The notes: a model not told the origin generated them from the letters alone. A stretch of 43,009 nucleotides of DNA from CAYVOX01 sp964453035 (GCA_964453035.1 CAYVOX010000010.1:1-43009), one strand, 5' to 3'; counted from the first letter of the stretch, positions 17,434 through 25,425 are shown. Made by a program: numbers and translations.

Positions 17434-17452
17434 TTTATCCTCCAAGAGAACC

Positions 17453-19186
17453 CTATCCGGGCTGAGATTTGGCTTTCATACGCTCCAAGATGGACATGAG
17501 TTTTTCATTGCCGCCAGCGGGAGGGCGCCATTCCACATGCACGGTCGGCGCGCCCTGCGCCACCAGGTTTTCGGCAAAAGATTCTAGGCCAACATTGATG
17601 GCCTGCAGAGGACGCTGCAAAATGCCCAGGTCAACCGGCTTCATGCTCTCAGGCTGGGCAGCCGGGTCAAGGGCGCGCAGCAGGCGTCCGGCATAACGCA
17701 CCACGGCTTCGTTGCTGGTGTGCACCCAGGCGCCAGCATCTTTCATCTGCTGGATCTGGCTGTCGAAATCCTGCGGGTCTTCGTCGGTGCCGGTAACCAC
17801 CACCACAACTTCCAGGTAGCGCCCCGCACTTTGGGCAATCTGTTTGGCTTTAGCAACCGCCGGGGCCAGTTCACTGGCAGGATTGGGATGGGAGCCGTAA
17901 CCGATGACCACATCCAGCATGATGACCGCCACGCTGGGATCGTTAGCTTCTTCGATGAGGCGGCGAATGCGCAATTCGTTATCCATCATCGGGTGCAGGC
18001 GGCCCACGGTGAACTCATCCTCGCCGAGGTCCACAATACAATGTTCCTGGCTGACCAGTGAATTGGGCAGTTTGAATTCTTTGTTGATGGGAGCATTGGC
18101 CAGCACTTTTGGCAAATAACCCGCCAGGATGTGTTGGGCTTCATATGCCAGCGTGCCACCGGAGAATAATCCGCGCATGTAGCGCTGACTGGGGGCAAAG
18201 CGCCCAAGGTTGAGGTCAGAATCGTCCTCAAGAGCGGGCGGGTTGGCGGCTAATTCCACTGCCAGGCGAGCGGCGTCATCCAATCCGAAGGCAAAGAACA
18301 GGTTATCCATGCGCAACGCGGCAGGCGCGCGGGCAATAAAGTTGACCACCACCGGCTTGCCGGCCTTGCGCGCCACTTTGAGCACCTCATCCGCCACCTT
18401 AGGAGACGGAGGCTTGGAAGTCATCACGATGACTTTGGTTTCGGGGTCGCGCGAGAGGGCTTCCACCGCCTGGCGGAAGGTGACCGCGCCAATTTTCTCT
18501 GAGAGGTCGCGCCCGCCGGTGCCGATGCCGTAAGTGATGCCGCCGCCCAGCTGGTGAATGCGAGCGGTGACCTGCTGCAGGCCGGTTCCAGCTGCGGCAA
18601 CCACGCCGATGGGGCCTTTGCGGATTTTGTTGGCAAAGCCGAGACCCATGCCGGAAATCATGGCGGTGCCGCAATCCGGTCCCATGACAAACAGACCTGC
18701 TGCGGAAGATTGCGCCTTGAGGGCAATTTCCTCTTCAACGGAGACGTTATCGCTGAACAGAAATACATGTTTGCCCAGGCGCAGCGCATCGCGCGCCACG
18801 CTTGCGGCATAGCGCCCGGCAACTGAGATCAGCACCCAGCTGGCATCCGGCAGCATCTGGTTGGCAGTCTCAAGACTGCGCGGTTTAAATTCCTGCTCCA
18901 CCCCACCTTTGCGGCGGGTGAGCAATTCATCCACTTTTGCCAGGGCAGCATCAGCTGCTTTGGCGTCCTCAGCCCGCACCACGATGACCAGGTCATCCGG
19001 TTTTGAGGCTTTGACTTCCGGGGATAACAGGTCGATGTGAGCCAGCAGTTCCTTATTGGCATCCGTGCCCATCACAACACCCGCATCCTGGATACCCGGC
19101 AGGCCGGCTAACGACTTTTGCAGCTGCATAAGCACCGAAGAGTCGTAATAAGCGCCGCTCCGAATTTCCGATTTAAGCATTGGCAT
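17453..19186 (-). CDS. fdrA: FdrA-family protein, catalytic-type subunit of an acylurea carbamoyltransferase
   Basis: 577 residues. It resembles succinyl-CoA synthetase alpha/beta folds, as FdrA proteins do: MLKSEIRSGAYYDSSVLM at the start, GTDANKELLA, GPDCGTAMISG (about residue 165), GVVAAAGTGLQQVT, and a C-terminal HPNPASELAPA segment. FdrA is annotated in databases as an acyl-CoA synthetase, but in E. coli it has been reported as part of oxamate carbamoyltransferase with YlbE and YlbF. The start is ATG 19186 with CAGGAGGT seven bases ahead; a further in-frame ATG at 19234 lacks one. It heads the leftward unit and is preceded by a long leader carrying two terminator-like hairpins and a near-consensus promoter. 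No carbamate kinase gene, the usual ATP-yielding next step, lies in this window. Confidence 0.92.
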   Translation of the reverse strand: MPMLKSEIRSGAYYDSSVLMQLQKSLAGLPGIQDAGVVMGTDANKELLAHIDLLSPEVKASKPDDLVIVVRAEDAKAADAALAKVDELLTRRKGGVEQEFKPRSLETANQMLPDASWVLISVAGRYAASVARDALRLGKHVFLFSDNVSVEEEIALKAQSSAAGLFVMGPDCGTAMISGMGLGFANKIRKGPIGVVAAAGTGLQQVTARIHQLGGGITYGIGTGGRDLSEKIGAVTFRQAVEALSRDPETKVIVMTSKPPSPKVADEVLKVARKAGKPVVVNFIARAPAALRMDNLFFAFGLDDAARLAVELAANPPALEDDSDLNLGRFAPSQRYMRGLFSGGTLAYEAQHILAGYLPKVLANAPINKEFKLPNSLVSQEHCIVDLGEDEFTVGRLHPMMDNELRIRRLIEEANDPSVAVIMLDVVIGYGSHPNPASELAPAVAKAKQIAQSAGRYLEVVVVVTGTDEDPQDFDSQIQQMKDAGAWVHTSNEAVVRYAGRLLRALDPAAQPESMKPVDLGILQRPLQAINVGLESFAENLVAQGAPTVHVEWRPPAGGNEKLMSILERMKAKSQPG

Positions 19187-19287
19187 TTTTACCTCCTGGA
19201 TGGAATGCGCCTTTTTTGGGAAGGCGTTACCCATAATAAATCAGGCTTTACGCGTCACTTTGAAAGAGCAGGTCCGATCCGAATGAT

Positions 19288-19314
19288 AAAAAATCCCACG
19301 CAGCTGCGTGAGAT
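19288..19314 (-). terminator. Terminator-like hairpin B in the fdrA leader
   Basis: On the minus strand ATCTCACGC pairs with GCGTGGGAT (nine pairs, one G-U) around AGCT and runs directly into six Ts (19293-19288). It stands about 100 bases before the fdrA start and so would stop the transcript before the gene unless prevented. Confidence 0.65.
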
Positions 19315-19317
19315 GGT

Positions 19318-19339
19318 AAAAAACCTCAAGGGATTGAGG
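19318..19339 (-). terminator. Terminator-like hairpin A in the fdrA leader
   Basis: On the minus strand CCTCAA (19339-19334), loop TCCC, TTGAGG (19329-19324), followed at once by six Ts (19323-19318). The stem is short, so it is weak alone, but hairpin B follows four bases after its T-run. Confidence 0.55.
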
Positions 19340-19451
19340 AATAGATGGACGTAATTATGTGATGATAAGAGAAAAGTGGCATGTCGGATGGGGTCAAAGA
19401 GCGGCTTAAAGGTGAGCACAAAGAATAAATGAGTTCGAACCTCAATAGAAA

Positions 19452-19480
19452 AGTATAGCATGCCAAAAAAGGCGTGTCAA
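19452..19480 (-). promoter_or_regulatory. Near-consensus sigma-70 type promoter of the fdrA operon
   Basis: On the minus strand TTGACA (19480-19475), 17-base spacer, TATACT (19457-19452), with a TG one base before the -10 (extended -10). The spacer closely resembles that of the promoter at 20354-20382. Confidence 0.8.
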
Positions 19481-19499
19481 TTTATCCTTTGTCATGTAA

Positions 19500-19510
19500 T
19501 TGTTAGACAT
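19500..19510. promoter_or_regulatory. Candidate regulator site 1
   Basis: TTGTTAGACAT, one base different from the minus-strand reading of the site at 20393-20403 and two from the perfect palindrome at 20468-20478. It lies 20 bases upstream of the -35 of the fdrA promoter. Confidence 0.4.
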
Positions 19511-19521
19511 CTTGCTTAATC

Positions 19522-19551
19522 AACGATGAGCCGGATCCCCGGCTCATCGTT
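19522..19551 (-). terminator. Hairpin after the first 241-residue gene
   Basis: Perfect 13-bp stem AACGATGAGCCGG/CCGGCTCATCGTT with a 4-base loop, 28 bases past the stop at 19579. It lacks a T-run on the minus strand, so its strength as terminator is uncertain, but it separates this gene from the fdrA promoter. Confidence 0.5.
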
Positions 19552-19578
19552 ATATTCAAAATTAAGTCTGGCTCTTGC

Positions 19579-20304
19579 TTACAGTTGCAGCTCGGCAGGA
19601 ACGTGGAAGGCTTCGTTGGCTTTGCGAACTTCATCAGTTACGTTGAAGTTGAGGTCTGAGCCAATCATCTGCAGGGCATATTGCTTCACGCCGCTCTTCC
19701 ACATCTCCTGGTTCATGTAATAAACGCGCGCGCCGCCCAGCTCGTGCTGGTATTGTGGCCAGGGATAGGTGGGTTGAGCCATTTCCAGGCCAGCCATGCG
19801 CCAGCCGTTGTAGCTTTCGAAGGTGGACCACCACTCTTTGCAACCGAGCACTTCCAGAGCGTAGTAGGTCTTGGCATAATACATCGCCCAGCCCAGGCGC
19901 CCACGACGCTGGAAGGCCATGGTATGCAGGCTGATGGCAATATCTTTGTTCCAGATGCGGCCGTTGGCAAAACCAACCATTTCGCCGTCAATCAGGCCGA
20001 CCAGGGTGAAGGGATCCTTGATGCGCTTGCGCGCCCAACCGAGGATTTCACCGTAAACGCGCACGCCGACGATATCATAGAAGTCATGCTCAACCTTCAT
20101 TACTTTTTCCATGAAGCCGAGCATTTCGGGAACTTCTTCGAGTTTAAGCGCGCGAATGAAAAGGTTACGGCCGTCTTTCAGGGTCAGCGTGGCTTCGGGC
20201 CAGGCGGGAACATCCATCGGCGGAGCCTGGAGCAGCGGCTCAATTTCAGAAAATTCGACGGTGAAGGCGTTAATCGAAGTCTTGACAGGTGGTTCGATTT
20301 TCAT
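19579..20304 (-). CDS. GNAT-like protein, 241 residues, paralogue A
   Basis: The central part looks like a Gcn5-related N-acetyltransferase fold: LFIRALKLEEVPEMLGF at about 49-65, VGLIDGEMVGFANGR as the beta4 hairpin (about 102-116), ISLHTMAFQRRGRLGWAMYY with a Q-R-R-G-R-L-G loop where acetyl-CoA pyrophosphate is normally bound, and KEWWSTFESYNGWRMAGLEM as the Asn-containing C-terminal helix. An unusual C-terminal extension rich in Tyr and Trp follows. A close paralogue of equal length without gaps lies at 25426 on the other strand; well over half the residues agree by eye. Each copy sits in one arm of the divergent Mo-hydroxylase island, so I infer a pathway-specific role, perhaps acyl transfer onto a ring-opened intermediate. 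No experimental function is known to me. Confidence 0.8.
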   Translation of the reverse strand: MKIEPPVKTSINAFTVEFSEIEPLLQAPPMDVPAWPEATLTLKDGRNLFIRALKLEEVPEMLGFMEKVMKVEHDFYDIVGVRVYGEILGWARKRIKDPFTLVGLIDGEMVGFANGRIWNKDIAISLHTMAFQRRGRLGWAMYYAKTYYALEVLGCKEWWSTFESYNGWRMAGLEMAQPTYPWPQYQHELGGARVYYMNQEMWKSGVKQYALQMIGSDLNFNVTDEVRKANEAFHVPAELQL

Positions 20305-20353
20305 GGTTTTTTCCTCTCAGGAATCGGGTGAATTTGGGGGAACAACTATCCTG

Positions 20354-20382
20354 AGTATAGCATCTGAAAAAGCGGGTGTCAA
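20354..20382 (-). promoter_or_regulatory. Near-consensus promoter of the leftward 241-residue gene
   Basis: On the minus strand TTGACA (20382-20377), 17-base spacer, TATACT (20359-20354) with TG one base upstream. The transcript would begin about 40 bases before ATG 20304. Confidence 0.8.
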
Positions 20383-20392
20383 CGACAACTCT

Positions 20393-20403
20393 ATGTCTGA
20401 CAA
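20393..20403. promoter_or_regulatory. Candidate operator copy 2
   Basis: ATGTCTGACAA, ten of eleven bases matching the perfect palindrome TTGTCAGACAA when read on the minus strand. It ends 10 bases upstream of the -35 of the leftward promoter. The GT-C-N-G-AC core agrees with the general operator form of GntR-family regulators. Confidence 0.5.
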
Positions 20404-20467
20404 TCCATCTTTGAAAAATGTGATAAATGTAACCCCAATTTGCGGATAATCCATGACTTCTCAGTTC

Positions 20468-20478
20468 TTGTCAGACAA
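20468..20478. promoter_or_regulatory. Candidate operator copy 3 (perfect palindrome)
   Basis: TTGTCAGACAA, a perfect 11-bp palindrome about a central A, 30 bases upstream of the -35 of the rightward promoter. With 20393-20403 it forms a 10-bp inverted repeat spanning the control region. Confidence 0.5.
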
Positions 20479-20508
20479 ATATAATATATAATCAATACAG
20501 GCTAATCC

Positions 20509-20537
20509 TTGAATTATCAGCATGGGTATGCTATGAT
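20509..20537 (+). promoter_or_regulatory. Promoter of the rightward Mo-hydroxylase operon
   Basis: TTGAAT (20509-20514), 17-base spacer ending in TGC, TATGAT (20532-20537). Spacer length and the extended -10 are the same as in the two leftward promoters. Confidence 0.65.
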
Positions 20538-20674
20538 TTTTTTGGTTCATGACGCAGACATCCAGGGGGGATTCTTCGGCTTGCGGCACAACATTGAACC
20601 TTTCAAGCTTAGTCTGTCCAAATCAAAATGTCTCAACCCTTCATTTTGAGTCCATTCGAGAGGAAAAAGCACGT

Positions 20675-21568
20675 ATGATCAATCCCAATCCAGGTCTTCC
20701 CGAGTTTGATTACATCAAACCGGCTTCCCTCCAAGAAGCCAGCCAATTCCTTGCCCAACACGCTGGCGAGGCGCGGCCCATCCTCGGCGGCACAGACTGC
20801 TTTGTGCGCATGCGCGATGGGTTCTGGAAAGACAGGTATCTGGTTGACGTGAAAGGGCTGGACGGCACCACTGAGCTCACCTTCAGCCCCGAACACGGCC
20901 TGACCATCGGCGCGGCAGTGAACATGAACCGCGTGGCGCAGATGCAAGCCGTCAGGGATTATTACCCCCTGCTGGCTGAAGCTGCCGAGAGCGTTGCCAG
21001 TTTCCAGCTGCGCTCAAGAGCCACCATCGTGGGCAATATCTGCAACGCTTCACCAGCCGGTGATACCATCGGCGCCTGCCTGGCCTACCAGGCTGTGCTG
21101 CATGTTCACGGCGTGAATGGCGTGCGCCTGGAACCGTTAGCCACTTTATTTAAAGGCCCTGGTCGTACTACGCTCACCCCCGGAGATATTGTCACCGCCG
21201 TCAGCCTGCCCCTTCCCCCGCAAAAACATGCCGCGAAGTATATCAAATTGGGCCGCAACACCAAGAGCGACCTCTCCATTGTTGGCGTGGCGGTGATGGG
21301 ATATCAAGATGCCTCAGCGCCGTCAGGCTACCGCTTCAGGATGGCGCTGGCTTCGGTGGCGCCGATTCCGCTGGTACCCGTCCAGGCCGAAAAAATCCTG
21401 GCGGAAAAACCCCTGACTGCTGAGACGATGGCTGAAGCTGCCCAGGCGGCAATGGATGCCTGCAATCCCATCAGCGATGTGCGCGGCAGCGCTCGATACC
21501 GCAAATACATGGTGCGCAACCTGGTGCTCCAGGCCGTTCAAGCTATTACGGCTGAGCTGCGCGCCTGA
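20675..21568 (+). CDS. Second Mo hydroxylase, FAD-binding subunit
   Basis: 297 residues of the XdhB/CoxM type: ARPILGGTDCFVRMRDG with the LGGT flavin loop (about 32-48), then LRSRATIVGNICNASPAGDT (about 105-125), and a C-terminal flavoprotein domain ending with the usual ARYRKYMVRNLV. Electron transfer from the iron-sulfur clusters to the acceptor is family knowledge. The start chosen is ATG 20675 (MINPNPGLPEFDY), with GAGAGGA about ten bases upstream; a longer frame from 20549 begins in the predicted leader and has no family similarity. First gene of the rightward operon. It differs clearly from the FAD subunit at 13325, so the two Mo enzymes are distinct and not a recent copy. Confidence 0.95.
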   Translation: MINPNPGLPEFDYIKPASLQEASQFLAQHAGEARPILGGTDCFVRMRDGFWKDRYLVDVKGLDGTTELTFSPEHGLTIGAAVNMNRVAQMQAVRDYYPLLAEAAESVASFQLRSRATIVGNICNASPAGDTIGACLAYQAVLHVHGVNGVRLEPLATLFKGPGRTTLTPGDIVTAVSLPLPPQKHAAKYIKLGRNTKSDLSIVGVAVMGYQDASAPSGYRFRMALASVAPIPLVPVQAEKILAEKPLTAETMAEAAQAAMDACNPISDVRGSARYRKYMVRNLVLQAVQAITAELRA

Positions 21569-21594
21569 TCCCAGGTGTGAAGAAGGAGGAATGA

Positions 21595-22071
21595 ATGTCT
21601 TTTCATAGAATTACTCTCACGGTCAATGGAACCCAGGAAATTGTGGATGTTCCAGCCAACATGACCTTGCTCACCATGCTACGCGAAAAACTGGCCCTCA
21701 CCGGCACCAAGAACGGTTGCACCGCCGGCGAATGCGGCGCCTGCACTGTGATGCTGAACGGCGAGCCGGTGAATAGCTGCATGGTGTTAGCTGTGGAATG
21801 CCAGGATGCCGAAGTGGTGACAATTGAAGGCTTCAGCCAGGACGGTAAATTAGACCCGATTCAGGAAGCCTTGATTGAAGAAGGCGGTGTACAGTGTGGT
21901 TTCTGCACGCCGGGCGTGGTTATCTCAGCGCGGGCGCTGCTGAACCGAACCCCCCACCCCACCGAGCAGCAAATCCGCGATGCCCTGGTGGGTAACCTGT
22001 GCCGCTGCACCGGTTATGTGCGCATCATCGATGCCGTTCAAAAGGCAGCCCAAGGAGGGAAAAATGGCTAG
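21595..22071 (+). CDS. Second Mo hydroxylase, [2Fe-2S] subunit
   Basis: 158 residues. The N-terminal ferredoxin-like domain has the cluster loop CTAGECGACTVMLNGE, with NSCMVL following, and the C-terminal domain has CGFCTPGVV and CRCTGY. It wires the Mo site to FAD. AAGGAGG at 21583-21589 precedes ATG 21595. The gene overlaps the Mo-subunit gene by eight bases (stop at 22071, next start 22064), so translation is coupled. Confidence 0.96.
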   Translation: MSFHRITLTVNGTQEIVDVPANMTLLTMLREKLALTGTKNGCTAGECGACTVMLNGEPVNSCMVLAVECQDAEVVTIEGFSQDGKLDPIQEALIEEGGVQCGFCTPGVVISARALLNRTPHPTEQQIRDALVGNLCRCTGYVRIIDAVQKAAQGGKNG

Positions 22072-24421
22072 GAGCAACCCATCCAAATCAATCCCTTCAC
22101 CGGTCGGTGAGAACGTCACGCGCAAGGATGCGCGCGAAAAAGTGACCGGTTCCGCCATCTATACGGATGATATCCAGTTTGGACCTAACCTGTTGTGGGC
22201 GCGCATCGTGCGTAGCCCGCATCCGCACGCACTGATTAAATCCATCGATACCAGCGCTGCCGAAAAGCTGCCGGGCGTCAAAGCTGTGGTCACCGGCAAG
22301 GATTTTCCCGGCCTCACCGGGCTTTACCTGCGCGACCGGCACATCTTCTGCCGTGACCGGGTGCGCTACGTGGGTGACCCGGTCGTTGGCATTGCCGCCG
22401 TCAGCGAAGAGATTGCACAAAAAGCCACCGAACTAGTCAAAGTGGAGTACGAAGTTCTGCCCCCGGTCACGGATGCTGAATTTGGCGCCTCACCCGAAGC
22501 ACCCCTGCTGCACCCTGACCTGGGAAGCTACGAGGTGGTGAATTTCATCAACCCTCAACCGGGCACCAACAAAGCCAACCACTTCAAAATTCGCAAAGGT
22601 GATGTGGACCAGGTATGGGAAAAATGCGCGGCAGTGGTTGAACGCAAATACAAGATTCCCCACATCCAGCATGTGCCCATCGAACCGCACATCGTGATCG
22701 CCAAGGTGGATGACACCGGTCACATCACCCTGTGGGCCAGTTCGCAGAGCCCCTTTGCGCAGCGCCACCTGATTGCTGTTGCCATGGGCGTCTCCGAAGG
22801 GCAGATCCAGGTGATTGCACCTTACGTGGGCGGGGGTTTTGGTTCAAAAGCAGGGGTGAGCATGGAAGCCCTGGCCGTGGCTATCGCCACCAAGACTAAG
22901 GGCCGCCCGGTCAAGCTGCGCCTGACGCGCGAAGAGGAATTCTACACTGCCTTTGTGCGCCAGGGGTTGACCTCGCACTTCAAGATTGGCTGCGATAAAG
23001 AAGGCAACCTGCTGGCATTAGAAAGCAGCTATTACTGGGATGCAGGCGCGTACACCGAATATGGCGTTAACATCACGCGCGCTTCCGGATACAGCGGCAC
23101 CGGCCCCTATGACATTCCCAACGTAAAAATCGACGCTTACTGCGTTTACACCAACCATCCCGTAGGCGGTCCGATGCGCGGATTTGGCATGCCAGAAATG
23201 CATTCCGGACTGGAGCAGTGCATGAACGACCTGGCGCACCAGGTGGGTGTTGACCCTGTAGACTTCCGCATCAAGAACTGCGTGCGCGAGAATGACATCA
23301 TCGTAACCGGCATGAAGATGCACCCCATCGGCCTGGCGGAATGTATTGAAAAAGCCGCCAAAGCCATTGACTGGGGCCACAAAGGAAAACCCAGCCAGCC
23401 CAATAAGCGGCGCGGACAGGGGATTGCCATCATGTGGAAAGCCCCGGCCATGTCGCCAAACGCAGGTTCAAGCGCCTGGCTGAAGATGAACGAAGATGCC
23501 AGCATTGAAATTGGCGTGGGCGGGCAGGAAATTGGTCAGGGCACTTTCACCGTCATGGCACAGATTGCCGCCGGCGCGCTGGGCGTGCCGTACGATTGGA
23601 TTAAAATTGCCACCCCCATTGACACCAAGTACAGTCCGTACGAGTGGCAAACGGTCGCCAGCCGCCTGACCTGGAGCATGGGCAACGCGGTCAAACTGGC
23701 AGCGCTGGATGCCCGCCGCCAGATTCTGGAAATGGTGGCAGAAGCCTGGAATGAAAAGATCGACAACCTGGATATCGTCAACGGGCACGTCATCTCCTAC
23801 CAGACGGAAGAGTCCATCTCGTTGAAAGATATCGTGGTATTTGGGATGCCCAAACCGAACTACAACGGCTGGATTGGCGGACCGGTTTACGGGCGCGGGC
23901 AGTTCATGCCGCATTACGTCACCAACCTGGATAAGGAAACCGGCCAGGGCGAACGGGCGGTGGTGCACTACACCGTTGGCGCGCAGGCTGTGGAAGTTGA
24001 AGTTGACCTGGATACCGGCAAAATCGAGGTGATTAAAGCCTCTTCAGCCTTCGATGTTGGCAAAGCCATCAATCCTGAGATGGTCAAAGCCCAGATGGAA
24101 GGCGGTTTTGTGCAGGGTATGAGCACCGCGTTCTACGAGGCGCTCAAGCTCAAAGACGGCGTGCTGCAGAATCCGAGCTTTGTCGATTACCGCATCGCCA
24201 CCAGCACGGATATCCCGCGCGAAATCCATTCTATCATCGTAGAAACGCCGCAGGATGACGGCCCGTGGGGCGCGCGCGGCATCGGCGAACATTCCATGGT
24301 GCCCACCATCCCGGCTATTGCCAACGCCGTATACGATGCCATTGGCATCTACCCGGGCAACCCGCCATTTGAAGCGGACAAAATCTACCTCGCCATGCTT
24401 GATGCGGGCGTGGTTAAATAA
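22064..24421 (+). CDS. Second Mo hydroxylase, molybdopterin-binding large subunit
   Basis: 785 residues of the xanthine dehydrogenase family. Visible motifs: AREKVTGSAIYTDD near the start, YVGDPVVGIAAVS, GGGFGSKAG for the cofactor, GGPMRGFGMPEM (the RGFG type seen in purine and aromatic hydroxylases), GVGGQEIGQGTFTVMAQ, and GARGIGEHSMVPTIPA with the base Glu. The RGFG motif differs from the RGAGR of the first enzyme, so the two probably oxidise different positions or different intermediates. The start is ATG 22064 with AAGGAGGG five bases ahead; longer in-frame starts lie inside the iron-sulfur gene. The complete gene has no gap. No CoxG homologue accompanies it directly. Confidence 0.95.
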   Translation: MARSNPSKSIPSPVGENVTRKDAREKVTGSAIYTDDIQFGPNLLWARIVRSPHPHALIKSIDTSAAEKLPGVKAVVTGKDFPGLTGLYLRDRHIFCRDRVRYVGDPVVGIAAVSEEIAQKATELVKVEYEVLPPVTDAEFGASPEAPLLHPDLGSYEVVNFINPQPGTNKANHFKIRKGDVDQVWEKCAAVVERKYKIPHIQHVPIEPHIVIAKVDDTGHITLWASSQSPFAQRHLIAVAMGVSEGQIQVIAPYVGGGFGSKAGVSMEALAVAIATKTKGRPVKLRLTREEEFYTAFVRQGLTSHFKIGCDKEGNLLALESSYYWDAGAYTEYGVNITRASGYSGTGPYDIPNVKIDAYCVYTNHPVGGPMRGFGMPEMHSGLEQCMNDLAHQVGVDPVDFRIKNCVRENDIIVTGMKMHPIGLAECIEKAAKAIDWGHKGKPSQPNKRRGQGIAIMWKAPAMSPNAGSSAWLKMNEDASIEIGVGGQEIGQGTFTVMAQIAAGALGVPYDWIKIATPIDTKYSPYEWQTVASRLTWSMGNAVKLAALDARRQILEMVAEAWNEKIDNLDIVNGHVISYQTEESISLKDIVVFGMPKPNYNGWIGGPVYGRGQFMPHYVTNLDKETGQGERAVVHYTVGAQAVEVEVDLDTGKIEVIKASSAFDVGKAINPEMVKAQMEGGFVQGMSTAFYEALKLKDGVLQNPSFVDYRIATSTDIPREIHSIIVETPQDDGPWGARGIGEHSMVPTIPAIANAVYDAIGIYPGNPPFEADKIYLAMLDAGVVK

Positions 24422-24428
24422 GCCAACC

Positions 24429-24456
24429 TGGGGGTGGTCTGCGAGGACCGCCCCCA
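24429..24456 (+). other. Hairpin between the Mo-subunit and cyclase genes
   Basis: TGGGGGTGGTC pairs with GACCGCCCCCA (11 pairs, one G-U) around a 6-base loop. It is not followed by Ts. Placed between genes of one operon, it may reduce or protect transcript ends to set relative expression. Confidence 0.5.
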
Positions 24457-24505
24457 TCAAATTGACCAACCCATCCATACTTTTTTTCAAACAGGAGGTT
24501 TTACC

Positions 24506-25387
24506 ATGAAGATACTTGATTTGACCATCCCCCTCGGCATTGCTACGCCGCCCTGGCCCACCTATGAGCCGCTGCAGGTGAAGTACTTCAAACGCCTGGC
24601 CCCCAACGGCGCAAATGGAATGCTGTTGACCCATTCCAACCACCTCGGCACGCACCTTGATGGCGAGATCCACTTCTTCACCGCCGGCAAAGATATCGCC
24701 AGCCTGGATATGGACTTTCTGGTGCACGAAGCGGCCATTGTAGACCTGAGCGATGTGTGCGGCGACTATGACGTTTACACCAGCAAAATGATTGAAGAGC
24801 GTGTGGAAGTCAAAGAGGGTGATATCCTCGTCATCCACACCGGCTACCATCACTTCGGCTGGGATCACCCCACCGCTGATGAAGTACGTTACATGGTCAA
24901 GCATCCCGGCCCCGACCAGGAATTCGCGGATTGGGCCAAGAAGAAAAAACTACGCTGGATCGCGGTGGACTGCGGTTCTGCTGACCACCCCATGAACACC
25001 ATCATCCGCACCTGGATGCCGCGCCAGGCCAAGCAGGCTGATAAAGTCTTCCAGAAGAAATTCGGCAAATCGCTGGAACAATTCTTCGATGACACCAAGT
25101 ACCAGCTCATGCACATCGACCTGTTCCCCGAGGGCATCATTCACGCCGAATGCTTTGGCGGCGAGATTGACCTGCTGGTCAATCAGCGCGTCAAGGTGGG
25201 TTTCTTCCCCTGGCGGTTTGTGGATGGCGAATCCTGCATCGGCCGTGCGGTTGCCTTTGTTGAAGATGACCAATACGAAAAACTGCAGGCCAAGAAAGCC
25301 AAGATGCCCAAGACGAAATTTGGTGACGCCTACGATCCCAAGCACGTTGAGAATCTGAACAAGATTTCCAAAGCCAACCTCGCCTGA
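24506..25387 (+). CDS. Cyclase-family metal hydrolase (PF04199-like), single domain
   Basis: 293 residues with one cyclase-family domain. The metal motif is complete (HLGTHLDGEIHF, near residues 46-57), and the later elements VDCGSADHPMNT and IIHAECFGGEID supply the remaining His and Glu ligands. It is the same subfamily as each half of the tandem protein at 14481: all three share MVKHPGP or VRHPGP and the DHPMN or EHPMN stretch. Members hydrolyse cyclic or acyl amides with Mn or Zn. I infer that this enzyme opens a lactam or imide ring generated by the Mo hydroxylase encoded just upstream. The start is ATG 24506 with AGGAGG upstream; a longer reading from 24434 is outside the family. It is followed 38 bases later by the second 241-residue gene. 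Confidence 0.92.
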   Translation: MKILDLTIPLGIATPPWPTYEPLQVKYFKRLAPNGANGMLLTHSNHLGTHLDGEIHFFTAGKDIASLDMDFLVHEAAIVDLSDVCGDYDVYTSKMIEERVEVKEGDILVIHTGYHHFGWDHPTADEVRYMVKHPGPDQEFADWAKKKKLRWIAVDCGSADHPMNTIIRTWMPRQAKQADKVFQKKFGKSLEQFFDDTKYQLMHIDLFPEGIIHAECFGGEIDLLVNQRVKVGFFPWRFVDGESCIGRAVAFVEDDQYEKLQAKKAKMPKTKFGDAYDPKHVENLNKISKANLA

Positions 25388-25425
25388 ACCAGGTTATTTT
25401 CAACCCCCAAAAAGGAGATAAGCAC

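Larger units (their letters stand above)
19187..19451 (-). other. Long untranslated leader of the fdrA transcript
   Basis: About 260 bases between the predicted transcript start (near 19445) and the fdrA ATG, with no credible gene. It contains two consecutive hairpins each followed by six Ts (listed separately). A TTGAGG at its very beginning (19445-19440) is complementary to the CCTCAA arm (19339-19334) of the first hairpin, so an alternative pairing is possible. Close to the ribosome site CGCCTT and AAGGCG (about 19201-19226) can form another hairpin. This organisation suggests transcription attenuation, but I recognise no known riboswitch class. Confidence 0.55.
20305..20674. other. Divergent control region between the two arms of the island
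   Basis: 370 bases with no gene. It contains a leftward promoter (20354-20382), a rightward promoter (20509-20537) and two copies of an 11-bp palindrome (20393-20403 and 20468-20478), all listed separately. Between them it is AT-rich, including an ATATAATATATAAT run at about 20480-20492. The rightward leader (about 20544-20674) carries a CAAAATG/CATTTTG inverted repeat but no terminator. Confidence 0.7.

Noticed and set aside
17453..19186. Calling FdrA an acyl-CoA synthetase
   Set aside because: The fold resembles succinyl-CoA synthetase, but the DUF1116 and DUF2877 partners in the same window point to the carbamoyltransferase complex.
19255..19461. A 68-codon frame on the minus strand as a leader peptide of fdrA
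   Set aside because: Its ATG lies in the spacer just upstream of the -10 element and so before the predicted transcript start, it has no ribosome site, and its sequence is not protein-like.
19522..19551. The 13-bp palindromes in the island (also at 14428) as CRISPR repeats or mobile-element ends
   Set aside because: Each is a single hairpin of different sequence without repeats or spacers, and each lies just after a stop codon.
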